Shown: positions 7,124 to 14,775 of the stretch, piece by piece | Numbering within the stretch: the first letter of the stretch is position 1 | Layout of the letters: the number at the start of each line of letters is the position of its first letter | Assembly: GCA_029098065.1 (NCBI GenBank) | Contig: JAQXNP010000101.1 | Coordinates: forward strand, 1 to 23,145 | DNA length: 23,145 nucleotides | Direction of reading: 5' to 3' | From: Clostridiales bacterium | GTDB taxonomy: Bacteria; Bacillota; Clostridia; Oscillospirales; Oscillospiraceae | Notes under the pieces: generated by a model | What the model was told of the DNA's origin: nothing | The model's database searches: none | What the model saw: only the letters and a program-made list of their open reading frames with translations | Translations under genes and position numbers: made by a program

Positions 7124-8869
7124 TTGGCTGGCACTCAAAAAAAACGCTCATTTTACGGCGCGGCCGCCATCCTGACGGTGGGGACCATCATTGTCAAGAT
7201 CATCGGCGCCCTCTACAAGATCCCCCTCACCGCCCTGCTGCCCGACGAGGCCTACGGTGACTTCAACGGGGCCTACAACATCTACACCTTTTTCCTTACC
7301 ATCTCCACCGCGGGACTTCCGGTCGCCCTGTCCAAGACGGTGTCGGAAACCAATACCCTGGGCCGGTACAATCAGAAGGAGCGGGTATTCCGGGTAGCCT
7401 TCCGGGCCTTCCTCTTCATGGGGATCTTCAGCTTTTTGTGCATGTCGCTGTTCAGCCAGCAGGTGGCCTCCTACGGGCTGAAAAACGACAAGGCGGTCTA
7501 CGCTGTTCAGGCCCTCTCTCTGGCAGTGCTGTGCACCTGCTGCTGCTCGGCCTTCCGGGGATACGCCCAGGGGCACATGAATATGGTACCTACCGCCGTT
7601 TCCCAGATCATCGAGGCGCTGAGCAAACTTTTCCTGGGGCTGGCACTGGCACTGGCCATCCTCCACTCCTCCATCCAGCCGGACGATCTCCGGGAGCGGC
7701 TCTCCGCCGTGGGCGCTTTGGCCGGTGTGTCCATCGGAAGCGTTCTGTCCGTGCTCTACCTGGCGCGGAACCACTTCCGGACCAAACGCCAGGAGCGTGT
7801 TCGCTCTGACGATGTCCCCGACCCTGACCGGGATATTCTCTCCCGGCTGCTGAAACTGGCGATCCCCATCACCCTCAGTTCCTGCACCCTGTCCATCGTC
7901 AACCTGATCGACACCAACCTGGTCAGCGGCCAGCTCCAGAGCGTTTTCACCGCCATCCAGGGCGGTCTCACAGGTGTGGAAAACAGTGTGATGAACATCT
8001 TCCCCAAAGCGGTGGAGATCTTCCAGAAAAACGTGGCCCTGGCCGCCGATCCCACCCTCGGCGTTGACCCAGTTCTGGACTCCGCCCGGGGACTCTACGG
8101 TATTTACAGCAAGACCATGTCCATCTACAATCTGCCCTTCAACCTGATGGTCCCCCTCACCGCCTGCATCATCCCCGGCGTGTCCGCCTGCATCGCCCGG
8201 AAGGACCGTCTGGGGGCCAAGAAGGTCACAGAGTCGGCTATGCGCATCTCGGCCATGATCGCCCTTCCCTGCGGCTTTGGTCTTCTGGCTCTGGGCGGGC
8301 CCATCATGAATCTGCTCACTCTGGGCAAGACGGACGTGGAAATCGCCGGTCCCCTGCTCTCCATCCTGGGGATCGCCTCCATCTTCGTATGCATCCAGGT
8401 CGTGGCCGCCTCCATCCTCCAGGCCAACAACATTGTCAATCTGCCTATCCTCACCATGATCATCGGCGGTGTGGCCAAGATCCTGGTCAGCTATAACCTG
8501 GTGGGCAATCCCAGAATCATGATTTTCGGCGCTCCGGTGGGCACGCTCACCTGTTTCACGCTGGTCTCCGTCCTCAATCTGGCCATTATCAAACGCGTTG
8601 TCCCCCATCCCCCCAGCTATATCAAGGTATTTCTCAAGCCTTTGATCGCCTCCGCGGTCATGGGAGCGGCAGTCTGGGCCAGCCACGGACTGCTCTCCCG
8701 GTTCCTGTCGGGCAGCTTTGTCCGGGAGGCCGTCGCCACGCTGGGCGCCATTCTGGTGGGCGTTGTGGTTTACGTACTTCTGATCCTGGCGCTGAAGGCC
8801 ATTTCTTCCGATGACCTGGCGCTCATGCCGAAGGGTGAAAAGATCGCAAAAATTCTCCATATCCAGTGA
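7124..8869 (+). CDS. SpoVB/MurJ-type MOP flippase
   Basis: This is a predicted polytopic membrane transporter of lipid-linked sugars, such as peptidoglycan or spore-cortex precursors. It begins at a TTG with GGAAAGG 12 bases upstream; no better start is in frame. The N terminus SFYGAAAILTVGTIIVKIIG leads into GALYKIPLTALLPDEAYGDF and TISTAGLPVALSKTVSE, the signature opening of the SpoVB/polysaccharide-synthesis family. Many hydrophobic helices follow through to the C terminus. At 581 residues it is somewhat longer than Bacillus SpoVB (about 520). It is followed 37 bases on by mazG, the same order as spoVB-yabN in Bacillus and many Clostridia, which favours SpoVB over a capsule flippase. Confidence 0.87.
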   Translation: MAGTQKKRSFYGAAAILTVGTIIVKIIGALYKIPLTALLPDEAYGDFNGAYNIYTFFLTISTAGLPVALSKTVSETNTLGRYNQKERVFRVAFRAFLFMGIFSFLCMSLFSQQVASYGLKNDKAVYAVQALSLAVLCTCCCSAFRGYAQGHMNMVPTAVSQIIEALSKLFLGLALALAILHSSIQPDDLRERLSAVGALAGVSIGSVLSVLYLARNHFRTKRQERVRSDDVPDPDRDILSRLLKLAIPITLSSCTLSIVNLIDTNLVSGQLQSVFTAIQGGLTGVENSVMNIFPKAVEIFQKNVALAADPTLGVDPVLDSARGLYGIYSKTMSIYNLPFNLMVPLTACIIPGVSACIARKDRLGAKKVTESAMRISAMIALPCGFGLLALGGPIMNLLTLGKTDVEIAGPLLSILGIASIFVCIQVVAASILQANNIVNLPILTMIIGGVAKILVSYNLVGNPRIMIFGAPVGTLTCFTLVSVLNLAIIKRVVPHPPSYIKVFLKPLIASAVMGAAVWASHGLLSRFLSGSFVREAVATLGAILVGVVVYVLLILALKAISSDDLALMPKGEKIAKILHIQ

Positions 8870-8906
8870 CATTTTGGGGAAACCCCCTTGCAGGGAGAGA
8901 TAAAAT

Positions 8907-9695
8907 ATGATAGATTTTGAGAAGAAAGATTCCTACACGGTTGAGGATCTCCGGCATATCGTCTCCATCCTCCGGGCGCCCGGAGGATGTCCCTGGGACG
9001 GAGAGCAGACCCATGAGAGCCTCCGCCGGGGCATGATGGAGGAGAGCTACGAGGTCGTGGAGGCCATCGACCAAAAGAGTCCCGAGCATCTGAAGGAGGA
9101 ACTGGGAGACGTACTTCTCCAGGTGGTGTTCCACGCGGACATCGAGCAGGATGCCGGGCGGTTCACTCTGGACGATGTGGCGGACGGCATCTGCAAAAAG
9201 CTCATCTTCCGCCATCCCCACGTCTTCGGGGACGTATCCGTGTCAGGCTCTGAAGAGGTCCTGGTAAACTGGGAGGAGCTCAAGCGGGAGGAAAAGGGAC
9301 AGGAGAGCTACACCGACACCCTCACCGCCGTGGCCCGTTCTCTCCCCGCTCTGTGGCGGGCGGAGAAGGTGCAGAAAAAGGCGAAAAAGGCCGGCTTCGA
9401 CTGGTCCGACGTTTCCGGCGCGATGGACAAGCTCTCCGAGGAACTGGACGAACTGAAGGAGGCTGTCGCCGGCGGCTCCAATGTGTCCGAAGAGCTGGGA
9501 GATCTCCTCTTCGCCGCGGTGAACGTCTCCCGTTTTATAGACGCCGACCCGGAGGAAGTTCTCACCGCCGCCACGGATAAATTTATCTCCCGTTTCGCCC
9601 AGGTGGAACAGTTCGCCCGGAAAGCTGGGCATGATATGAAAGAGCTTTCCGCCGCTCAGTTGGATGAGCTGTGGGAACAAGCGAAACGAACTTAA
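8907..9695 (+). CDS. mazG: Nucleoside triphosphate pyrophosphohydrolase MazG
   Basis: This enzyme hydrolyses (d)NTPs to monophosphate and pyrophosphate and is thought to clear abnormal nucleotides. GGGAGAG lies before the ATG. It has two tandem MazG domains. The first (about residues 10-115) contains GGCPWDGEQTHESLRRG, then EESYEVVEAID and EELGDVLLQVVFHADI, which carry the Mg-binding ExxE and ExxD residues. The second (about 150-255) contains ELDELKEAV and SEELGDLLFAAVNVSRF. The 262-residue length matches the standalone two-domain form, without the N-terminal methylase domain that Bacillus YabN carries. It is in operon with the flippase. Confidence 0.93.
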   Translation: MIDFEKKDSYTVEDLRHIVSILRAPGGCPWDGEQTHESLRRGMMEESYEVVEAIDQKSPEHLKEELGDVLLQVVFHADIEQDAGRFTLDDVADGICKKLIFRHPHVFGDVSVSGSEEVLVNWEELKREEKGQESYTDTLTAVARSLPALWRAEKVQKKAKKAGFDWSDVSGAMDKLSEELDELKEAVAGGSNVSEELGDLLFAAVNVSRFIDADPEEVLTAATDKFISRFAQVEQFARKAGHDMKELSAAQLDELWEQAKRT

Positions 9696-9720
9696 TGGCT
9701 GATTGGCCTTAAGGATATCT

Positions 9721-9734
9721 GGCGGGTCACCGCC
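9721..9734 (+). other. Short hairpin in the HU leader
   Basis: GGCGG (9721-9725) and CCGCC (9730-9734) enclose GTCA, a few bases before the AGGAGGA ribosome site of the HU gene. It is too short and lacks a T tract for termination, but could shape translation or mRNA stability. Confidence 0.3.
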
Positions 9735-9755
9735 GAAAAATTAGGAGGAACCACC

Positions 9756-10031
9756 ATGAATAAAGCTGAACTCATCAACGCCGCCGCGGAAAAGGCGGGT
9801 CTGTCCAAGAAGGATACCGAAGCTGCCATCAACGCCGCCATCGACGCCATTGCCGAGTGCCTGGCCTCCGGTGACAAGGTGCAGCTGGTCGGCTTTGGCG
9901 CCTTTGAAGTGAAGTGCCGCGCCGCCCGCATCGGCCGCAACCCCAAGACCAAGGAAGAGATTGAGATCCCCGCCTCCAAGGTTCCTGTTTTCAAGCCCGG
10001 CAAGGCTCTGAAGGACGCCGTCGCGAAATAA
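9756..10031 (+). CDS. hup: HU family DNA-binding protein
   Basis: This is a small histone-like protein that bends and compacts DNA as a dimer. AGGAGGA lies 7 bases before the ATG. The 91-residue chain is standard for HU: helical N terminus [20 protein letters not shown], then [20 protein letters not shown] leading into the flexible DNA-grasping arm with the conserved Arg-Asn-Pro tip ([17 protein letters not shown]), ending in [11 protein letters not shown]. An HU gene after mazG is a usual arrangement in Clostridia. A strong terminator follows immediately, and its leader holds a short hairpin, so HU may also be expressed as a separate short message. Confidence 0.96.
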   Translation: MNKAELINAAAEKAGLSKKDTEAAINAAIDAIAECLASGDKVQLVGFGAFEVKCRAARIGRNPKTKEEIEIPASKVPVFKPGKALKDAVAK

Positions 10032-10034
10032 AAA

Positions 10035-10084
10035 TCCTGCGTTTGGACGCAGGCAGGGCCCCGGGGTCACCCGGGGCCCTTTTG
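10035..10084 (+). terminator. Tandem-hairpin terminator after HU
   Basis: A first small stem CCTGCG/CGCAGG (about 10036-10053) is followed by an 11-bp perfect stem (10055-10065 with 10070-10080), loop GTCA, and TTTT. It ends the spoVB-mazG-hup transcription unit. Confidence 0.88.
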
Positions 10085-10130
10085 TCCCTCCTCTTGATCT
10101 GTCCGGAGGGCAAAGGCGCCTGTTTTCCCG

Positions 10131-10153
10131 CCCCAAAGATGATATCATTGGGG
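10131..10153. promoter_or_regulatory. Palindrome in the leader of proA
   Basis: CCCCAA (10131-10136) and TTGGGG (10148-10153) flank a perfect 10-base palindrome ATGATATCAT (10139-10148). It lies 69 bases before the proA start and could be an operator or an mRNA hairpin. No clear promoter could be placed around it. Confidence 0.35.
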
Positions 10154-10221
10154 TGTCGCTCCAGGAACCTTTCCCCCAATGTTTCAAATCCATACCCGGA
10201 AAATGAAAGGTGGCATTCCCC

Positions 10222-11472
10222 ATGACTCTTCTGGAAACGCAGGGCCTGGCCGCCAAGCACGCCGAGCGGCGGCTGGCCAGGGCATCCATGTCTGAAAAAA
10301 ACCGCGCACTCACCGCGATCGCCGACTCCCTCATCGCCCGGCAGGGGGAGTGGCTGGAAGCCAACGCCCAGGACCTGGCCGCCGCCAGGGACAGCGGGAT
10401 GCGTCCCGCCATGCTGGACCGCCTGGCCCTGGATGAAACCCGCATCGCCGGCATCGCGGAAGGGGTGCGGCAGGTGGCCGCTCTTCCCGATCCGGTGGGA
10501 CAGGTCGTCAAGGCCATGGTGCGGCCCAACGGCCTGCGCATTGAGCAGCGCCGGGTCCCCCTGGGCGTGGTGGGCATTATTTACGAGGCCCGTCCCAACG
10601 TCACCGTGGACGCCGCCGCCCTCTGTCTCAAGGCAGGCAACGCCGTCCTCCTCCGGGGCGGAAAAGAAGCTTTCCGTTCCAATAAGGCGGTGATTGCCAT
10701 TCTGCGGGACGCGTTGGAGGGAGTCGGCCTGCCCCGGGACTGCGTGGCCCTGGTGGAGGACACCACCCGGGAAAGCGCCCAGGCCATGATGAATCTGACG
10801 GAGTATCTGGATGTTCTCATCCCCCGTGGAGGCGCGGGACTCATCCGCTCGGTGGCTGCCAACGCCAGAGTCCCCGTCATCCGTACCGGGGAAGGTGTCT
10901 GCCACATCTATGTCCACGCAGACGCCGATCTGGACATGGCCGCCCGGATCCTCTACAACGCCAAATGCTCCCGTCCCTCCGTGTGCAACGCCGCCGAGTG
11001 CGTCCTCATTGACCGGGCGGTGGCGGAGGATTTCCTCCCCATGGCCTGGGCATACCTGAAAAACAAGTCGGTGACCATCCACGGCGATGCGGAAACCCAG
11101 GGCATTTTGGGCAGTGGAGTGATCCCCGCCACAGCGGAGGACTGGGACACCGAATACGGCGACTACCAGCTGGCCGCCCGGGTGGTTTCCGGCTTTGACG
11201 AGGCGGTGGACTTCATCACGGCTCACTCCACCGGCCACTCCGAGGCAATCATCACCGAAAACTACACCGCCGCCCAGCGGTTCCTGGACGAGGTGGACGC
11301 CGCAGCGGTGTACGTAAACGCCTCCACCCGCTTTACCGACGGCTTTGAGTTCGGCCTGGGGGCGGAGATCGGCATCTCCACCCAGAAGCTCCACGCCCGC
11401 GGTCCCATGGGTCTGGAGGAACTGACCTCTACCAAATACGTGGTCTATGGCAGCGGACAGATTCGGGAGTGA
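10222..11472 (+). CDS. proA: Glutamate-5-semialdehyde dehydrogenase (gamma-glutamyl phosphate reductase) ProA
   Basis: The enzyme reduces gamma-glutamyl phosphate with NADPH in the second step of proline synthesis. I prefer ATG 10222 (MTLLETQG), because AAAGGTGG sits 8 bases upstream and the 416-residue product matches the family (415-417). A GTG at 10210 would add four residues. Visible motifs include PLGVVGIIYEARPNVTVDAA, LKAGNAVLLRGGKEA for cofactor binding, the catalytic Cys255 in PSVCNAAE, and TGHSEAIITEN near the C terminus. No proB (glutamate 5-kinase) gene lies beside it, although the two are usually paired; it may be elsewhere in the genome. A strong terminator shared with the converging gene follows. 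Confidence 0.95.
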   Translation: MTLLETQGLAAKHAERRLARASMSEKNRALTAIADSLIARQGEWLEANAQDLAAARDSGMRPAMLDRLALDETRIAGIAEGVRQVAALPDPVGQVVKAMVRPNGLRIEQRRVPLGVVGIIYEARPNVTVDAAALCLKAGNAVLLRGGKEAFRSNKAVIAILRDALEGVGLPRDCVALVEDTTRESAQAMMNLTEYLDVLIPRGGAGLIRSVAANARVPVIRTGEGVCHIYVHADADLDMAARILYNAKCSRPSVCNAAECVLIDRAVAEDFLPMAWAYLKNKSVTIHGDAETQGILGSGVIPATAEDWDTEYGDYQLAARVVSGFDEAVDFITAHSTGHSEAIITENYTAAQRFLDEVDAAAVYVNASTRFTDGFEFGLGAEIGISTQKLHARGPMGLEELTSTKYVVYGSGQIRE

Positions 11473-11496
11473 CCTCCCCCCTTCCGTCCCGGAAAC

Positions 11497-11543
11497 AAAA
11501 AAGCAGGACCGCTCCCTCGGGGGAGCGGTCCTGCTCGTTTTTT
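11497..11543. terminator. Bidirectional terminator between proA and the fused surface protein gene
   Basis: A 14-bp perfect stem (GCAGGACCGCTCCC at 11503-11516 with its complement at 11521-11534) has the loop TCGG. It is flanked by A6 on the left and T6 on the right, so it works on both strands. Confidence 0.92.
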
Positions 11544-11554
11544 CAAACAGCTTT

Positions 11555-14500
11555 TTATTTCGTCAGCGCATCCCGCACGGCGCTGACCTGCTCCGCAGTC
11601 AGGCCCACGGTGCCGGTCAGGTAGGTCTCGGCGGCCTTTTGGAGATCCGCCTTGTTCAGCGCTTCTTCGCTGTCCACCCCGGAGATGGCGCACAGAGACT
11701 TGATGATATTGCTCTGAGCGATGCGGGTCCAGCGGTCGGAGTGATTCTCCACGTGGTAATAGTTCTCATAGGAGCGCATGTAGTCCTCCACGATCTCGTC
11801 CAGGCCGGCGCCGCACAGGGCCTCCAGCAGGGCGGAGACGAAGCCGGCCCGGTCCTTGCCCTCATTGCAGTGGACCAGATAGGGGCCCTCGTGCTCAGAG
11901 AGATAGACAAGGCCCTCCTTCAGCTTGGCGTTGAAGTCCTCGGCGGCAAAGTCCACCCCCATGTTCAGAGGGATGACGCTGAGGGTGGAATAATAGCTCT
12001 CAGCATAGCCCTCATAGCCCTTCATGGTCTCCTCATCGTCCGCCAGGTTGAGGACGGTCTTGATCCCGGCCTCTTTGGCCAGGGCGTCGGCGTAGGTGTT
12101 CCGGCCCAGCTCGGGATTCACCGGGCTGGAGGAGCGGTACAGCCGGTCCTCGGCAATATCACCCACGGTGACGGCGCGGAAGTTGGCAAAGACAGCGTCG
12201 CTGTCATAGTCCTCCCGGACATTGGTGCGCAGGGCGTCGATGTTTCGGATGGTGTACTCCTCCAGATAGCCCGCCTTCTCCGCCATGAGGAAGCTGACGG
12301 CGGTGCCTTCGGGGGCGTTATAAGTGGAGGAGAAATTGCCCATGTTGATGGCCACGGTCACATTACCCGCGCTGTCGGGCAGTACGATGACATTGCCGTT
12401 GTCCACATTGGAGTAGCCGGTGCCGTAGGGGGCCTCCACCGTGACACCGGCCACGGTGACCGCCAGAATATCGCCCACCTCGTAGCCCATGGCCGCCAGA
12501 TCGTCCGCCGTCACACTGGTGGTCACATTGCCGTACTTGCTCACGGAGGTGACGGTGCCGGAGACAGGCAGCGCATGGCTCAGGTCATAGGTGGTGGGGA
12601 ACACGGCGCCGTTGACCACCCACACATCGGACAGGTCGGGCTGGCCATCCTCCCCCGCCGGGCAAACCAGATAGTCGCCGTCGCCGTGGGGAGCGTTGGG
12701 CAGGTTGGTGTGAAGCACGTCGCCCCAGGCGGTGTTCACCGTGACAGAGACGTCCGTGGGGACGTGAAGGGCGAAGTTGGTCTCAGGGGCGGCCTTGGTG
12801 GTCAGGTCGATGAAGGTGTCCTTCACCGCGAAGTCCTCGGCGGTCACGGGGGTGCCGTCGGCCTTAGTGTAGGTCTTCATGACCTTCTCCAGCTTAGACA
12901 CCCACTGCTCGCCCACAGTGCCCTTCAGCACCACGCTGACGCCGTCATCGGCGGCCGTGTAGTCGGTGACCTCCAGCTCGTTGTGGAAGGAGGTCTCCTT
13001 GGAGACCATCATGCCCTGGATGGTGTAGCTGGTTTTGCCGGTGAGAAACCACTCGTCGCCGTGCCGGGCCAGATAGTCGGCCAGGGAAACGGACTCGGGT
13101 GCCAGGAAGATCTCCCGCAGGAACTGGATCCCGGCCTCAATGGTCTTGTCCATGGTGCCGTGATCCGCTTCGGCAAAGATATTGTAAGTGTGGTCGGCGC
13201 CCTCGATAATGCACAGTCTGCCATTCTTGGCCGTTTTCACAATCGCTTCGGCGTTGGACATGGGAACGGTGGTGTCCAGGTCGCCGTTGATGGCCAGCAC
13301 AGGAACCGTCAGCCTGGCTGTCTCGGCCAGCACATCGGTGGCGGCCACTTCCCGGAACCAGCGCTCACCCACGTGGAGGGAATCCCGCCAGTCAAAGGTC
13401 ATCTCAAAATAGCCGTTGGTTTTGGCTTCCTGATAGGCCTGGGCAAAGGTCTTTCCGCCGAAGAGCTCGGTGCCGTCATCCAGCTCCAGCGCGCCGGACC
13501 AGGTGATCACCGCCTGGAAGGTCTCGGGATAGGCCGCGGCGGCCAGAAGGGCGTTGGTGCCGCCCTGGCTCCAGCCCATGACGGCGATCTTGCCGCCGTC
13601 CACCGCAGCCAGGGAGGCCGCATAGTCGGCAGCGGCCTTGGCATCGATATTGGCGGAGGTATAGCAATAGTCGGTGTAATCCGCAGTGGAATCGCCATTG
13701 CCCATAAAGTCGATACGGATGGAGGCGATACCGGCCTTTGCCATGGCGGGAGCGGCCAGATCATAGCCGCCGCCTGCCTCGTTCTTATTGGAACCGGTGC
13801 CGTGGAGCATCACGACCACGGGGAAGGGGCCCTCCCCCTCGGGCAGCGTGACAATCGCGGGGATGGTGTGGGCGGGAATCCCATCCGTCTCAGGGACCTC
13901 GATGGCCACAGTCTCCTCCGTATAGCCGTCTCCCATCAGCCGGTCCATCCGCATCAGAACCGTGGCCAGCTCCGCCCGGGTGGCGGTCCCGGTGGGATCC
14001 AGATAGCCGCCGCCCTTGCCGGAGATGATCCCGGCGCCGCAGCCCCACTGGAAGGCGGGAACCGCCCACTCGGCCACATCCAGCGCGTCGGTGTAGGACA
14101 GGATATTGGTATCCTCCCCCACCGAGACGTCCTCACCCTTGAATTGGGCATAGCGGTACATGATCGTGACGATTTCCGCCCGGGTGACGGCGCGGTCACC
14201 CGCATAGACGCCCCCCTCGGCGCCGGTAGTCATACCGACGCTGTAGGCCCAGCGGGCGGAGGATTCCCACCAGTGCCCGGAAACCCCGCTGACGGCCTCA
14301 TTGAGCTGCAGCAGGTGCTCGGCGGGAGCCTCTACCACAGGCTTTCCCTCCATGTTCCACAGGGTCTGGTACACCATGGCCCGGGTCACCGTGCCCATGG
14401 GCTCAAATCCGTTGTTGGTGCCCACCATGTAGCCCTTCTCGGTCACGTAGGTCTGAGCCTCCGCGTACCAGGGTTCTCCGGCAGCCGCGGCGGGAGCGGC

Positions 14501-14557
14501 CAAAGAGGCCGCCAGCGCCAGAGACAGCGCCAGAGAGACAGGTTTTTTGCAGTTCAT
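11555..14557 (-). CDS. Secreted SLH - alpha/beta hydrolase - SAM-HAT-C-like - tyrosine phosphatase fusion
   Basis: This is a 1000-residue surface protein. ATG 14557 is chosen because AAAGGAGA lies 7 bases upstream and a signal peptide (residues 1-26, ending AAPAAAAG) follows at once. Three SLH repeats (about 28-70, 95-140, 150-205; TRAMVYQTLW, TRAEIVTIMYRY, TRAELATVLMRM) should bind the cell-wall polymer. Residues 218-480 are an alpha/beta hydrolase with nucleophile Ser330 in GWSQGG, Asp426 or Asp428 in INGDLDTTVP, and His456 in EGADHTYN. A beta-rich linker leads to residues 665-760 (KYGNVTTSV, GYSNVDNGNV, VAINMGNFSSTY), resembling the C-terminal domain of SAM hydroxide adenosyltransferases. 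Residues 790-960 are a phosphatase with LYRSSSPVNP and the active loop HCNEGKDRAG (Cys897, Arg903). The gene is monocistronic. Substrates are unknown. Confidence 0.88.
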   Translation of the reverse strand: MNCKKPVSLALSLALAASLAAPAAAAGEPWYAEAQTYVTEKGYMVGTNNGFEPMGTVTRAMVYQTLWNMEGKPVVEAPAEHLLQLNEAVSGVSGHWWESSARWAYSVGMTTGAEGGVYAGDRAVTRAEIVTIMYRYAQFKGEDVSVGEDTNILSYTDALDVAEWAVPAFQWGCGAGIISGKGGGYLDPTGTATRAELATVLMRMDRLMGDGYTEETVAIEVPETDGIPAHTIPAIVTLPEGEGPFPVVVMLHGTGSNKNEAGGGYDLAAPAMAKAGIASIRIDFMGNGDSTADYTDYCYTSANIDAKAAADYAASLAAVDGGKIAVMGWSQGGTNALLAAAAYPETFQAVITWSGALELDDGTELFGGKTFAQAYQEAKTNGYFEMTFDWRDSLHVGERWFREVAATDVLAETARLTVPVLAINGDLDTTVPMSNAEAIVKTAKNGRLCIIEGADHTYNIFAEADHGTMDKTIEAGIQFLREIFLAPESVSLADYLARHGDEWFLTGKTSYTIQGMMVSKETSFHNELEVTDYTAADDGVSVVLKGTVGEQWVSKLEKVMKTYTKADGTPVTAEDFAVKDTFIDLTTKAAPETNFALHVPTDVSVTVNTAWGDVLHTNLPNAPHGDGDYLVCPAGEDGQPDLSDVWVVNGAVFPTTYDLSHALPVSGTVTSVSKYGNVTTSVTADDLAAMGYEVGDILAVTVAGVTVEAPYGTGYSNVDNGNVIVLPDSAGNVTVAINMGNFSSTYNAPEGTAVSFLMAEKAGYLEEYTIRNIDALRTNVREDYDSDAVFANFRAVTVGDIAEDRLYRSSSPVNPELGRNTYADALAKEAGIKTVLNLADDEETMKGYEGYAESYYSTLSVIPLNMGVDFAAEDFNAKLKEGLVYLSEHEGPYLVHCNEGKDRAGFVSALLEALCGAGLDEIVEDYMRSYENYYHVENHSDRWTRIAQSNIIKSLCAISGVDSEEALNKADLQKAAETYLTGTVGLTAEQVSAVRDALTK

Positions 14558-14622
14558 GCGCAGTTCTCCTTTCCAGTTTTCACAGAAATCATGGCACCTC
14601 GTATGCACATGATCCTTAAATG

Positions 14623-14651
14623 ATTGTATCAGTTCCGACGGGAAAACTCAA
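14623..14651 (-). promoter_or_regulatory. SigmaA promoter of the fused surface protein gene
   Basis: On the minus strand TTGAGT (14651-14646) and TACAAT (14628-14623) are 17 bases apart with an extended-10 TG. The start site would be near 14616, with a leader of about 60 bases. Confidence 0.8.
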
Positions 14652-14675
14652 CCGGGATTCCCGGCTTCTCTCCGA

Positions 14676-14722
14676 AAAATAAATACGGGGGCCGCTTCTT
14701 TTCAGAAGCAGCCCCCGTTTTC
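14676..14722 (-). terminator. Terminator of the 5'-nucleotidase gene
   Basis: Read on the minus strand, ACGGGGGC-GCTTCT pairs with AGAAGC-GCCCCCGT (14718-14685) with one mismatch and a 4-base loop, followed by an A/T-rich run ending in TATTTATTTTT. It also insulates the downstream gene's promoter. Confidence 0.85.
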
Positions 14723-14728
14723 CGCACT

Positions 14729-14775
14729 TTATTTTCCGGACAGATTGTCGTTCAGAGCAGCCAGAGCGGTGTCGG
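14729..14775 (-). other. Out-of-frame C-terminal tail of the nucleotidase
   Basis: Directly after the nucleotidase stop codon, a different minus-strand frame reads AFLTDTALAALNDNLSGK and then TAA at 14729. The composition is protein-like, and it joins the main frame if one G is added to the CAGCT at about 14786-14790 (CAG GCT). The intact protein may have been about 18 residues longer. One missing base, real or a sequencing error, would explain it. Confidence 0.45.

Noticed and set aside
7148..8872. Long minus-strand frame opposite the flippase
   Set aside because: It is Asp/Gly/His/Gln-rich antisense shadow. A membrane protein read backwards gives such sequence.
11447..14623. Plus-strand open frame of over 1000 codons
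   Set aside because: It is the mirror of the SLH/hydrolase/phosphatase gene in GC-rich DNA. It has no domains, a Gly/Val/His-rich composition, and runs through the terminator after proA.
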